Assembly: GCA_003952965.2 (NCBI GenBank)
Contig: CM025855.1
Span: 20,545,633 to 20,609,632, forward strand
Reading direction: 5' to 3'
Length of the DNA stretch: 64,000 bases
Source of the DNA: Morella rubra
Taxonomy: Eukaryota > Streptophyta > Magnoliopsida > Fagales > Myricaceae
The translations under genes and the position numbers were made by a program. How positions within the stretch are numbered: position 1 is the first letter of the stretch; each line of letters begins with the position of its first letter. This document shows, piece after piece, positions 11,244 through 21,642 of the stretch. Under the pieces are notes generated by a model. It ran no database searches and had not been told where the DNA came from. It worked only from the letters and a program-made list of their open reading frames with translations.

Positions 11244-11739
11244 ATGGAAGCTTTCTACCTGCTCAAGTACTGGAGAGGCGACGACGGACCGTTCTTCGAC
11301 TTGGAGTTTGTTGTTCCTAACGAAGAAGGCGATGCAGACGGCAGAGATGGAAACCAAAGCGTGGAATAAGAGGTGACTTGCGAGAACGAGAGCGAAGAAG
11401 ACGAAGACGAGAGTCTGATGGTGGTGACGAGGATGGTGAGAGAGAATTCAACATCATGCCTTCCTCCGGTCTAGCAATGACCGTGCCGACCCAAATCTGC
11501 TGCTCTCTCCTTCTGATGATCTGTTCTTTATAGGAAGGCTCGTGCCCATTGAGTCTTCGTCGTTCGTGTTCAACTCCTCTGCAAACAACTCCAAGTTGCC
11601 TCAATTCCTTGTCTCCTTGCTAAAATCAGCCACAAAATTCCAAGTCTCCATGCTAGGCCTGAAGAAATCTAAACCAAACAGAAATGCAGCCGAGAAAACA
11701 GACCTAAAGGAACCTGTTGCCGCTGCTCCAAAACTATAA
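11244..11739 (+). pseudogene. Captured fragment of a membrane-associated kinase regulator (MAKR2-like) gene
   Basis: It opens at ATG 11,244 with MEAFYLLKYWRG, then GPFFDLEFVVPNEE, the N-terminal signature of plant MAKR proteins, which bind receptor kinases at the plasma membrane. After frame breaks the later blocks follow: acidic EESEEDED-type sequence, SNDRADPNLLLSPSDDLFF, GRLVPIESSS, and LPQFLVSLLKSATKFQVSML followed by GLKKSKPN. A stop (TAA) falls early at 11,368 in the first frame, and the frame changes before the later blocks, so it cannot make the protein. The rest of the usual gene (kinase-inhibitory C-terminal part) is missing. It lies inside the Pack-MULE together with upstream leader-like sequence, consistent with capture of a gene's 5' end. 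Confidence 0.8.
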
Positions 11740-12124
11740 ACCATCCAATGAAGTTCATGTATATAATACTACTTTCAAATTTGACATAACCATGCATATG
11801 ATTTGCATTAACACGCATACTATGCAGACATTTATAAGCTGGGGTCTGTGTCCCATCGGCGCACACGTGTCTATATACATGCACAAATCATTAGTTAGAT
11901 ACTCATGACGAAAGGTTGGGAGTACATTGCACCCATTGAGAGTTGTTCTCTTTTCATGAGACTAGCTAAATTTAAGAAGTTATTTGGTTCCGAGTGCTCC
12001 CTGCAATCCATACGTTTTTCTTTTTTTTTTTGGGCTGTATATTCTGAACCAAAGGTGAATTGTATTATATAAGAGTAAGAAAATTGCATGCCAAAGTTAC
12101 AGAGTATTAGCAATTTAAACTGCT

Positions 12125-12325
12125 ATGAAAGTTTTGCAGGGAAAGGTGGCGCTTGTGACTAGTGGGGACTCGGGGATTGGACGGTCCGTATGCCACGCCT
12201 TTGCACTAGAAGGTACGACCGTGGCCTTTATGTACGTGAACGGTTACGAGGAGAAGGATGCAATGGACACACTCCAGTTGATCAAACGGTCAAAGATTCC
12301 TGCAAAGTACCTGAAGAAGGTTTAG
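12125..12325 (+). pseudogene. Captured fragment of a short-chain dehydrogenase (glucose/ribitol dehydrogenase-like)
   Basis: The frame reads GKVALVTSGDSGIGRSVCHA, FALEGTTVAF, YEEKDAMDTLQLIK. This is the N-terminal Rossmann segment of the plant glucose and ribitol dehydrogenase-like SDR family, whose cofactor motif is usually TGGDSGIGR. Here the first Gly is Ser. A preceding tttgcag looks like the original intron acceptor, so genomic DNA rather than cDNA was captured. The similarity stops near KKV. The catalytic Tyr-x3-Lys region is absent, so it cannot be an active enzyme. It lies in the same orientation as the MAKR fragment within the Pack-MULE. Confidence 0.8.
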
Positions 12326-13261
12326 CCTCTGTACGTTAGGGTTTTCAGAAGATACGGTGAGAAGCTGAGGTTTTCGGGGCAGTGAAGCCAAGGCGCCGAA
12401 ACTAACCTCCTCTGCAAATCAACTCATTGAGTTACACGGAAGGAGTATTCAGCTTTAGGAATTAGACTGAAAGGGGGACGGATTCGAAGCTCCTTTGCTT
12501 GCTACTATCGCCTAGGGCTCGACTATTACTAAAAGGGGGACAAATGGGAAAGGGGGGAAGGGGAAAATTGCGCAGGTTTGCTTTATTGAAGCAAACGGTG
12601 CGTTTTTCTCAATATACTCTTCGACGTTGTTTAGTCTGCACATGGGTTTTGGGTGTTACATTTTATGCTAGGGCAAAAATATAAATTGACAGTTTTGGAT
12701 TTATTGACGTAGAGATGCACCATTTTGATTATGTGAGGTGTTCCTATGACTTGGTGCGGAAATAATGCCATGTCTCAAATTTGCTAACGTGTTAGAGAGC
12801 TTTGTTAAACAAATAGACGACAGATTGACGGATGGGTGTTTTTGTCAAAAAAAGAATACTCAAGGACTAAAATTTTAAAATTTTAAAGTGAAAGACTAAA
12901 TTGAAAAAGTATCCAAAACCCAAAAACTAAACTGTCAATTTCCCTTTTCTTTGAAAGTGGAGTCTTTGACTTTTCATTTTATTGAAACTCACAGTTTTGA
13001 AAACAGATACTCACCGTTTCGCTTTGTTTTTTTTTTTCCTTTATATTTTGATTTTTCATGTTCTTTTATTAGATGAAGCCGCCCAAAATGATTTTAAAAT
13101 TATAAAGTCACTTGAGGAACTAACGTGTCAAATTAGTGCCAAATAAGAAAATAATTAACAGTGTCAAATTTCAAAATCTAAACAAGTACATATGTATTTC
13201 TTATATAAATATGCATATACTTATAACTATGCATTTATTTTAAATCTTGTTTTATTATATA

Positions 13262-13905
13262 CTTCTTGTTGCATAAGCTATCTCACAAGATTTACTTGTT
13301 AGATAAATAAATAATAAGTGCTAACATAAAATATACTTTATATGTACCTAATAGCTTCTAAGACCATATATTAAGATATATATTTGTTATTGCATAAGTT
13401 AATCTCACAATATCTGCTTGTTAGATAGATAAATAAATAATAAGTGCTAACTAAATACTTTATAGGGGCAAATACACTTTTCAGTCTCAAACTATCATGA
13501 CTTTTGCATTTTGCACCATAAACTACCACTTTTGTTACATTTCACCCTTTAACTATCAATTTTAGACACTTTGCACCTTTTGTCAAATTTTAAGACACTT
13601 TACACCCTCCAACTACCAATATTGGATAGTTTGCACCCTATATTCGATGATAATACCTTCCAAAAATATAATAAATTGACAACAATACCTTTAATATATC
13701 GTCATTTTAGTTTTAAAATTTGATACAGGATGCAACATGTCTAAGATTGGTAGTTAAAGAGTGAAATGTAACAAAAGTGGTAGTTTAAGGTACAAAGTGC
13801 AAATTCTATGGTAATTTGTGGATGAATAATGTATTTACCCTTACTTTATATGTACATAATATTCAATCATAGCGTCTAAGACCATATATTATGTTCCTAA
13901 GCATG
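13262..13905. repeat. Tandem duplication of about 160 bp, second unit interrupted by a MITE
   Basis: Two units share ttgcataagctatctcacaa, tacttgttagataaataaat, aataagtgctaac, then tactttatatgtac and gcttctaagaccatatatta. The second unit continues across the 377-bp MITE at 13,465-13,841. Unit 1 preserves the uninterrupted site (13,334-13,347). Confidence 0.75.
13465..13841. mobile_element. Mutator-type MITE, 377 bp, with perfect 9-bp target duplication
   Basis: The left end is GGGGCAAATACACTTTTC and the reversed right end AGGGTAAATACATTATTC. Inverted similarity extends about 100 bp, with aaactaccacttttgttaca present on both sides. The 9-bp direct repeat tactttata flanks it at 13,456-13,464 and 13,842-13,850. 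No coding capacity. The interior matches common text such as aaagtggtagttt found in non-autonomous MULEs. Confidence 0.9.
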
Positions 13906-14324
13906 TATATATGTTGCTAATGATTTAAATATGCTCAGTATAAATATGATAATACCATTTTTCTAAACTACATATATTTAGTCAATAGATATGCAATTAT
14001 CATAACCATGGTTTATAATTTATAATAGGGTTATTTATAATTTTCTCCCTCAAACTACCACCCCAATTCTCAAATACTCCCACAAACTTTAACTTGTTGC
14101 AACTCACTCCTACAAACTATACTTATCGTTCTGATTTCATCCCCAACCTGTTGAGTTGTTATATCAAACGGTTTTCATCCCACGTAAACGACACGTGACC
14201 TTCTCGTTACTTAAAAAAATAAATTTGACCAGTTCGAGTCTAAGCGAGTAAGATTTTTTTAAAAGTAAAAATAAAAAAAATTATTTAACTACATATTATT
14301 TTTTGGCTCTATGAATTTGCTAGA

Positions 14325-14850
14325 AGCACTGTAGAAGGCTAGGAAGGACTCAAACGAGGGTAAAATTGTCTTTTCACATAAGGAGAATGTCACATGTCTG
14401 TTACATAGGATAGAAACTATTCAACATAATAGCTCCAGTTGGTTGAGAGATGAAATCGCAATAATAATATAATTTATTAGGGTGAGTTGCAACGAGTTAA
14501 AGTTTGTGGTAAAGGTGAGCAAAAACTCTGGTCAATATTAGAATTCTAGGTTTTGATTTTGATACCGTAATTTCGGTTATGGTTTCAGTATATAGAAGTA
14601 TTCTAGAAGGCTAAGGACTCAAATGAGGGTAAATTGTCTTTTAACGTAAGGAGAATGTCACGTGTCTATTACATATGATATAAACCGTTCGACATAATGG
14701 CTTCAGTCGGTTGAGAGATGAAATCGCAATGAAGAATATAATTTATGGGGGTGAGTTGCAACGAGTTAAAGTTAAAATTCTGATCAATATTGAAATTCTG
14801 GGTTCCAATTCCAATATTGTAATTTCGATTCCGGTTTCAGTATATATGCA
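14325..14850. repeat. Internal tandem duplication of about 260 bp inside the Mutator-type element
   Basis: Two units share agaaggctaggaaggactca, gagggtaaaattgtctttt, aaggagaatgtcac, gttgagagatgaaatcgcaa and ggtgagttgcaacgagttaa. The second unit lacks a short stretch (tgtggtaaaggtgagcaaa) found in the first. The unit spans the junction of the host element and the nested hAT element, so the duplication came after both insertions. Confidence 0.75.
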
Positions 14851-15360
14851 ATTTTTTGTATTTTTCGGAATCGGAATCAAAAATTCTGGTGGAATTAACG
14901 AAATCTTACTGGTACTGGTTTTTTTTTTAATTATATAAAAATACCTTTTTTTAATTTTTTTTTAGATTTTGAGTGCATATTTTTTTATTTTAGATAGAGT
15001 TTAAAACATTGTAATTTTAAAATATGGCTCAAACCTTTTTTTGATGCCCATAATTTTAGAATGTTGTAATTTTATTTTAAATAATGTTTATTTCAGATTT
15101 AGATGAATATTTATTTTACATTTTATTTACTGTTAATTTATGATGTATAACAAAATAATTTGTGCAAAATTCCGGTGCAAAATCCTTTAAGGCCCAAAAA
15201 AAAATCTACCAAAAAAGCCCACATAAGGAAACCGAAATTTTCGATTCCAATTTCAAAAATTTCAATTTCATTCTGGTATTTATTGGAATGGAACTGTAAC
15301 TAAATATTTGATTATGGTAAGTACCGGAACCGGAATATGCCATTTTGGTACTTACATTTA
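14510..15360. mobile_element. Non-autonomous hAT element nested in the Mutator-type element
   Basis: The ends are TAAAGGTGAGCA and, reversed, TAAATGTAAGTACCAAA. The flanking 8-mers are gtttgtgg (14,502-14,509) and gtttgtga (15,361-15,368), an 8-bp target duplication with one mismatch, as expected for hAT. The interior is AT-rich with gaattcc/ggaatcggaatc text shared with elements at 17,590-18,126 and 20,318-20,858. Confidence 0.75.
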
Positions 15361-15639
15361 GTTTGTGAGGGTATTTAAGAATCGGGTGATAGTTTAAGCG
15401 GAGAAATTGTAATTAACCCTTTATAATATATAATAGGTCCATATATTGATAGAAAGAATCCATATGCTAATATATATATATTGAAAAATGCACACATTAT
15501 CAACACCTAATCTTATTAAATATACTTTGTTCATGTAAGTAATGAGATTATTCATGTATTGATTCTTGACCATAATCAAAATTACTTTATTTTAATCTCT
15601 ATACATATAGTTATCCAAAAAAAAAAAAAAACTATTTCA

Positions 15640-17220
15640 TATAAAATAATTTTTTAACAAAAAATACTTTTAGAACAGACGCTGTTAAAACATCGTTTCT
15701 CCCAACATTTTGGAACAAACATTGCTACAATAAAGAGATATAGTGGCATTTACATAAGGAAATGCAGGTAAATAATACTAGGGCTGCACAAAAATACCGT
15801 CGGTACCAACATCTGCATCCGATGACCGACTCGCGCCAGGAATCTGTAATTCTGCCGAGACGCATGGAATTCTAGTTCCACAATTTTTTTTTTTTTTTAA
15901 ATCTGGCCGTTTAAATACCTAGTTTTCAAAAAAAAAAAACAAACAAACAAAAACCAAAGCTGTGGTATAGGGTTATTAAATTATCTTCATAAGTCCCCTC
16001 GTCTTTCTGCTCTCTAAATCATCTCTCATCATTGTTTGTCTCTGCTCTTTTGGCACTGCTATTGTGCTATTTCATCTCTCTGCACCGCCGCTCTCACTGA
16101 TCTCAGTCTCATATTTGAGATATAAGTCGACAGCCAGTAGCTGCGCTTCTCTCAGCCGATCTCTCTCTCTCTTTAGTCTATACCTCTTTCAACCGATCTC
16201 TCTCTGTGGTTCTACCTTTCTCACTGAGCCACCCCACCCACATTCAACCCACATTAGTTTTTTATTCTTTTTTCAATATTTATTTATTTTGATTTCTTTA
16301 TTTATGAATCTATGAATTGTGTTGGAAACTTGGAACCAGGGTCTGTGATTTGATTATCATTAAAACTTGTTATATGTTTTCGAATAATAGTTGGAATTAT
16401 TGATCTGATTGGAATTTTGAATTTGGATGATTGGATCTGTTTTAGTTGTGTACTAGAGATTGGATGACTAGATCTGTTTTGGTTGCGTCCTAGAATTATC
16501 CAATTCCAAACTGCTTGGATATCTCCTTATTGGAATTCTGGCAACCGTGTCCGGCATTCTGGTGCTGGGAATTTGGAATTCCAGTAACTCAGACCAGAAC
16601 CTGAATCCAATATGGGCTTCTGACTCTTACCAGTATTAGAAGCAGGTACTACTGCTACCCATCCCTAAATAATACGTTCTAGCTGCATTTATCACACAAA
16701 ATCTGTTATTACTTTAGCAATGTTTTTACAAAAATGCTATAACACTCTTAACTATTTGCAACGTTTTGTTAAAAAGCACCGCAATAATTATACTAATACC
16801 AGCGTTCTTTTAAGATCACCACTTCATATATCATTATAGCTGTAGTTTTCAAAAAACACTGCAAAAACAAATACCCTTTTATAATGGTCAGAGGTTAAAG
16901 CGCCACAACAAGGATACTTTTAAACAGCATTTATGCCAAAAAACATGGCTAAAGATCAATCTATTGCAACGGTTTTTCGAGAATGCAACAAAAACCTATA
17001 ATTTATTTTAGCGGTTAGGAAAAACACAACTAAAGGGTCAAAATATTGCAGCATTTTTTGTAAAGCGTCGCAATTAGGGTACTTTTAGCAGCATTTTTTT
17101 GTTTAAATGCTGCTAATTATCAACCTATAGCAACATTTTACAAAAAAACACAGCTAAAAATACCCTTATTGCGACGCTTTACAAAATGTACCCCTTGTGG
17201 GCTTTATTGCGTCGCCTCTA
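15640..17220. repeat. CACTA-like subterminal repeat region (interrupted by a hAT element)
   Basis: Multiple short copies in both orientations of motifs such as ttagcagcatttttttgttt, aatgctgctaa, gcgacgctttac and gcaacggtttttcg fill 16,680-17,220, with related text at 15,655-15,770. Dense inverted short repeats of this kind are typical of CACTA element ends. A CACTA terminus itself is not located, and the hAT element at 15,779-16,667 splits the region. Confidence 0.5.
15779..16667. mobile_element. Non-autonomous hAT element, 889 bp, with perfect 8-bp target duplication
   Basis: The ends are TAGGGCTGCACAAAA and, reversed, TAGGGATGGGTAGCAG. The 8-mer aataatac flanks it on both sides (15,771-15,778 and 16,668-16,675). 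The interior contains a pyrimidine-rich stretch (16,040-16,250) that looks like a plant 5' leader, and ggaattcc-rich text near the right end. No transposase. Confidence 0.85.
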
Positions 17221-17455
17221 GGCTGTCGTTGCCTTAGTTTTCAATTACTAGCACTCAAGTGGTTTCGGTAGCTATAGTCTATAGTTTCTTGCCATTCGCT
17301 TTCTTTGCCAGGTATGGAGCATTTGTGGTTCTCTCGATCTTTTTGAATCCCGCTAATCTTTCTTTACGACCTAAATCTGCTTGGATCTATAGTTTCTTAA
17401 TCTTTATTGTATCTTGTACTGTGGATTCCATTGCAATGAAACCATTTACTTACGT

Positions 17456-17474
17456 GTATATATATATATATATA
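17456..17474. repeat. TA microsatellite
   Basis: A run of TA dinucleotides, about nine units, at the end of a weakly coding-like but unidentified stretch (17,250-17,450). Confidence 0.8.
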
Positions 17475-17589
17475 AAAGGTTAGGACACGTTGTCAGTTGA
17501 TACATGCCGGCATGATGCATCCACTTCCAGAACTTGCTCTTGAATAACTGGTTCTCAAATTACAGAATAAAATTTAGCAAACTTCTTTG

Positions 17590-18126
17590 TAAAGTTGTGA
17601 ATTTATTCCAGTTTCTATCGGAAATTCTGGATCTGGTTCCAGAATTGGTTTAGATTGGGATTTAGGGATTTTGATTGGTCTGATTGCATAAGTTGGTTGG
17701 TTTGATATTTTGATTGGTCTAGATTTAGGGATTGGTTCATATTTAGGTATTTAGAGGATTTGATTGCTCATGCATATTGGATTTGGATTCGAGTATTCAA
17801 AAGGTGGTGCATTTTATATCATTGATCAAGATACATGCATTTTATTTTCTGCTGTTGGTGACAAAGTATAACTGAATAGGTTTGATTGCTCACTAATTTG
17901 GGTATTCAAAAGGTGGTTTGTTTGATTCTTGAAATTTTATATTGTTTGCTTTGTTTTATTGTTGAAAAAAATATGGCCAAAAGTTTTTTGATACTGAGCC
18001 GGAATTCCCGGTTTCTAATTACAAAAATTTTGGTTTTGTCCCGGTCCATTCTGGAATGAAATTCTTGGTGCCGATGATTATCGAAACTAGAATGGTTAAT
18101 TCCATCCGTTCTGTTACTCACCCTTA
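17590..18126. mobile_element. Non-autonomous hAT element, 537 bp, with perfect 8-bp target duplication
   Basis: The ends are TAAAGTTGTGAAT and, reversed, TAAGGGTGAGTAAC, and the 8-mer cttctttg flanks both sides (17,582-17,589 and 18,127-18,134). The interior is rich in gattggtctgattg and attctgg wording and shares the family text of the 14.5-kb and 20.3-kb elements. It is non-coding. Confidence 0.8.
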
Positions 18127-18134
18127 CTTCTTTG

Positions 18135-20317
18135 TCTAAAATTTTTGTGTTAAATAAGTTAGAAGATTTAGTAAGACTTTCTTATGCCCCTCTTGTATTT
18201 TCTGTGTTAGAGCACTTTTGTGCTAATATGTTTTACCTTACCTTTCATTCCTTTTCATATTATTTCGTATGCAATCTATTTTACTATAAGTTAGTTACAA
18301 CATATTATGATCATCCTTCAATCTAAATGGTTTAATAGATATATTAGAGGCGATATTGAGTTCGCTAGGAGGTTCATCTTCAAAGAAGAACAATAGATAT
18401 ACAAGTGACTAATGAGTATAGAAATTGTGCCATAGTTTTTATTTTACATATTATATTGTGCCATAGTTTTGTTTTACAACACCGAGATTTTTTCTCGTGT
18501 CCAACCCTAGAAAAATACAATGAATATATTGCCTTATCAAGAGACTCGTGGATTCCTTAGTGAGCATACATATCCATTTATCATGTACAAGACCCAACGT
18601 TGTCTGAAATATTTGACTTACAAAGATCTTCACCAAATGACTCAATTAAAGTACAAGTACATAACAAACAAACATATACAAACCTCTCAAGTCTAAGAAT
18701 ACCATAAGCTAATTGTGTTTAATACCTTCTCACATCAGTGATCACTTCCAGAAGGTATCTATATTTGATCACGTTTAGTGCATGTACTCTTACAGTGCAC
18801 GCACTCGTCTGGTTAAGGTCACCACTTTAATGACGGAGTTAATTATCCTATTTAATAGAGGCACAACGAGTGTAGATCTATTTGTATATAAATATATACC
18901 TCGGTCTAAAACAACCATCAAGTGAACAAAGAATCGAAAAGTCATATTCCTCGCATTTAATTCATTAATAATTGACATGAGTTTTTTATAATGTCACTCA
19001 ATAATATCCGTGTATTTTACAATATATTTCTCATAATAAAAAATATACATGTGACAAATAAATAAATAATTATTTCATAAATTATTTTAGACAATTAGTT
19101 TTAAGGACATCTTTCTAACAAAAGGATCTTGGCCAACACACAAAGCAGCAACAGGAAGTTGGAGAAAGCAGGGGAAGAAGAAGAAAAGAGATTCGTGTTC
19201 AGCAAGAGAAGAGGGCTAGATGGGTGTTCGAAAAAAGTAGGGAAAAAAAAGGAAAGAAAGAGAGACAAGTGGGCCAAGCTGAGCCACTCAGTCGGCTCAT
19301 TGCATGAAATGACCTAAAAATCCAAACACAATATCTGAAATTAGGGTGAAGTGGCGGAACCAGGAATGAATTTGAAGGAGGCAAACTCGTAAGGGAAAAT
19401 GACAAATTTTTTTTTTTTTTACTACATAATACAAAAAAATGTCTTAGAGTTAAAATATCGAAAATTAAAGACTAAAAAATATTGAAATATTTTTATGCGA
19501 GCTTTGCCTATAGGATTCTTCGCATTGCTGTTGTATTAGAGCCTTCTCGATGCTATTTTCTTTAGTCTTTTATTATTTTTTTCTACATTTTTAGATACTT
19601 GGTGAGCTACTCGGTTTCAGTGATCAGTGAGAGAAGATTTCTTTCTTTTTTAAAGAGGAGGCATTCTTCAATTTTCCGGACTTTAATGTTCTTTTTCTTG
19701 GGTGGATTGTTATCTATCTTGGGTGGATTGTTATCTATCTAGACTATCTTACTTGCCAAGAGTCTACCTTAGCGTTAACTTTCTTTTCAGTGTTTTAAGT
19801 TGTTTTCTCTGACGGGACAATTTGCGGACACGCAATGGGGTTAAGGGAGACATACGTTGCCTACAAAGCCTTACACAGATAAGCACGAACATACATCGAG
19901 AAAGTCCAGACCACACGTTCAAGAAAATGTTTTTTTGAACCATTTGCAGAGGCCAGTCGGGATTAGACCCACTGGTTCTGCCTACGCCAGGGTCTAAGCC
20001 TAGGGTTTAAACCTTTGAACCCAATTCTGAATCTGTATCCAAACAAGCTAATGCATGTTTCTTTCTTTTAATCCTGACCCGGTGCTTGTAACATCTTTGA
20101 AAACATTTTCTTCCGTTCCAGGACTCTCTCTCTCTCTCCCCCGTCCAAACAAAAAAAAAGGGCCCTTTGTTGTTGAAAGTCTGAAACGTTAGGCTCGAAT
20201 TCATGCCTTGTATGTGGTTTTGCTTGGGCTCTATTTTTTGTTAATTTGGTACGCCAAGGCACAACCCAATGGGCCTATAACCTAGAGAGAAGGGAGAATC
20301 ATTTCGTGCTGTTCTTC
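18135..20317. other. Intergenic AT-rich DNA; no gene seen
   Basis: No coding signal is recognised. A 23-bp tandem duplication (cttgggtggattgttatcta and three more bases, twice) lies at about 19,697-19,742. A fragment reading gtggcggaaccaggaatgaa at 19,350 resembles the end of a hAT-type element. The purine-rich stretch near 19,130-19,300 codes for nothing recognisable. Confidence 0.4.
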
Positions 20318-20858
20318 TGAGGGTAAGTAAAAATTTCGATAATAATTGAAATTTTCGATTTTACTTTTGATTCTGGCTTATGCATATAGGAAATCGAAAT
20401 TGAAAGTCATTTTTGACAATTTTCGAAATCAGAATCGGAATCGCTGGAATTTTCGATTCCAATCTTTATAAAAAAATAAAATAAAAATAGTACTCAAAAT
20501 AAAAATATAACACATAAATGTTTATTTTAGAATCTAGATTTTGGATAAAATTTTTATATTTATTGTTAATTCATAATGAATAACTAAAAAATATAGAAAT
20601 TTTCGATTCCATTTTTTTATTAAAAAATATAGAATTTAAAATAAAGTATAACATATGGTGAGTACCGAATTTATTTAAATTTTTATTTTATAATCTAGAT
20701 TTTAGTTGAATGTTTACATTTATTATTATTTACGATGAATAATAGAAAAATTTTCTAAAAATTCAGTCAAAAAAATATTTTTAGCTTATTATGGCTATAA
20801 AAAAATTCATATGCCAAACTAAAATTTTCGGTTCCATCATGTTTGGTACTCACCTTTA
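20318..20858. mobile_element. Non-autonomous hAT-type element (same family), target duplication not found
   Basis: The ends are TGAGGGTAAGTAAAAATTT and, reversed, TAAAGGTGAGTACCAAA, matching the family at 14,510-15,360. The interior shares attttcgattcc and ttattgttaattcataatga with that element. The flanking 8-mers do not match, so one end may be displaced or mutated. Confidence 0.5.
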
Positions 20859-21419
20859 GTTTTTATTTTTCTCAAATTAGTTGGAGAGGCAATTGTAATA
20901 TTCGCTACACGAATGGAGATGAGATTCCATATCTAGCAAAAGATCAACATTTCGATGTTAATGTATCTATTTAAACATGAACACGATCTCTCCTATACGT
21001 CTTTCACGAAACCGTGAAGGTCTTAGGTCTCTATGGAACTTCTTTTCTCGCATATAGCCTACAGCCTTTGTTCATCCAAATTATTTGAAGATAAGTACCA
21101 TCAACACCAACTTCTCGGAAACAGATTGCGAGGTCCATCCTAATTCAAGTTCCACAAGTGTAAAAATCCAAGCTCCGGCCTTCTGTCTCCAGCATATAGT
21201 TTAGGTTCAAGAAAAGGTCTGTATGAGTTTTTCCACAAAGTGACAGCATTCAAGATCATACGCGTAAGTCTGTACGGCGACGAGCAAGGTGGGCGAGCTG
21301 CTGCGATAAGTCTGAGATGAGTACAAAATGAAGAGAAGGGGTGCTGGGTCAAGTCGAAACGGGTCAGGCGAAGCTCAAAACGGGTCGGGAATGAGTCTCA
21401 GCCTTTTAATTGACGTGTA

Positions 21420-21642
21420 TAAAATCTGGGCCGTTTGATCTCCAACTTTCAATCTGGGTCGTCGCTCATAACCGCTCATCACAATAGCGCCCATGACCGT
21501 AACCGAACCCAGAACTTCCTCTCCCCGATACCCTTCCCCCCACCCCCCCATGTCCTCCCGCAGCAACGGAATAGGCACAGATCCGCCAATTTGGAATTCA
21601 TCCTTTGGAGTCGGCATCTTTAAAACATTCGCCTCTGCCCAA
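21420..21642 (+). promoter_or_regulatory. Probable 5' leader exon of the SNAPC1 gene
   Basis: A pyrimidine-rich leader-like segment ends in a good donor (CCCAA|GTAAGT at 21,642/21,643), about 1.9 kb upstream of the start codon at 23,551. It is followed by a ctctctctttt-rich intron start. Whether it joins directly to the exon carrying the ATG, or through further small exons near 21,790-21,830, cannot be told without transcripts. Confidence 0.4.

Larger units (their letters stand above)
10451..12944. mobile_element. Pack-MULE (Mutator-like element) carrying fragments of two host genes
   Basis: Long terminal inverted repeats flank the element. The left TIR, 10,451 to about 10,922, starts GGGGAAAATTGACCGTTTAG. 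The right TIR, about 12,668-12,944, reads AGGGAAATTGACAGTTTAG or similar when reversed. The pairing continues through shared blocks such as tagtccttgagtatt, gacaaaaacac and aacacctcacataatcaaaa. The flanking 9-mers are ttttttttg (10,442-10,450) and ttttctttg (12,945-12,953), a 9-bp target duplication with one mismatch, although the left one is T-rich. No transposase is present. The interior (10,923-12,667) holds a MAKR-like fragment and a short-chain dehydrogenase fragment, which makes it a Pack-MULE. The left TIR is interrupted by a younger MITE. Confidence 0.85.
14028..15419. mobile_element. Mutator-type non-autonomous element with perfect 9-bp target duplication
   Basis: The left end is GGGTTATTTATAATTTTCTC and the reversed right end GGGTTAATTACAATTTCTCC. 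Inverted similarity runs on for about 60 bp (caaactaccaccc / taaactatcaccc, then cccacaaac / cctcacaaac). The flanking 9-mer tttataata is identical at 14,019-14,027 and 15,420-15,428. The element holds a nested hAT element (14,510-15,360) and an internal tandem duplication. No transposase is visible. Confidence 0.88.

Noticed and set aside
16064..16315. Serine/leucine-rich open frame of 83 codons
   Set aside because: It is a pyrimidine-rich, leader-like stretch inside a non-autonomous hAT element, with no recognisable protein wording.
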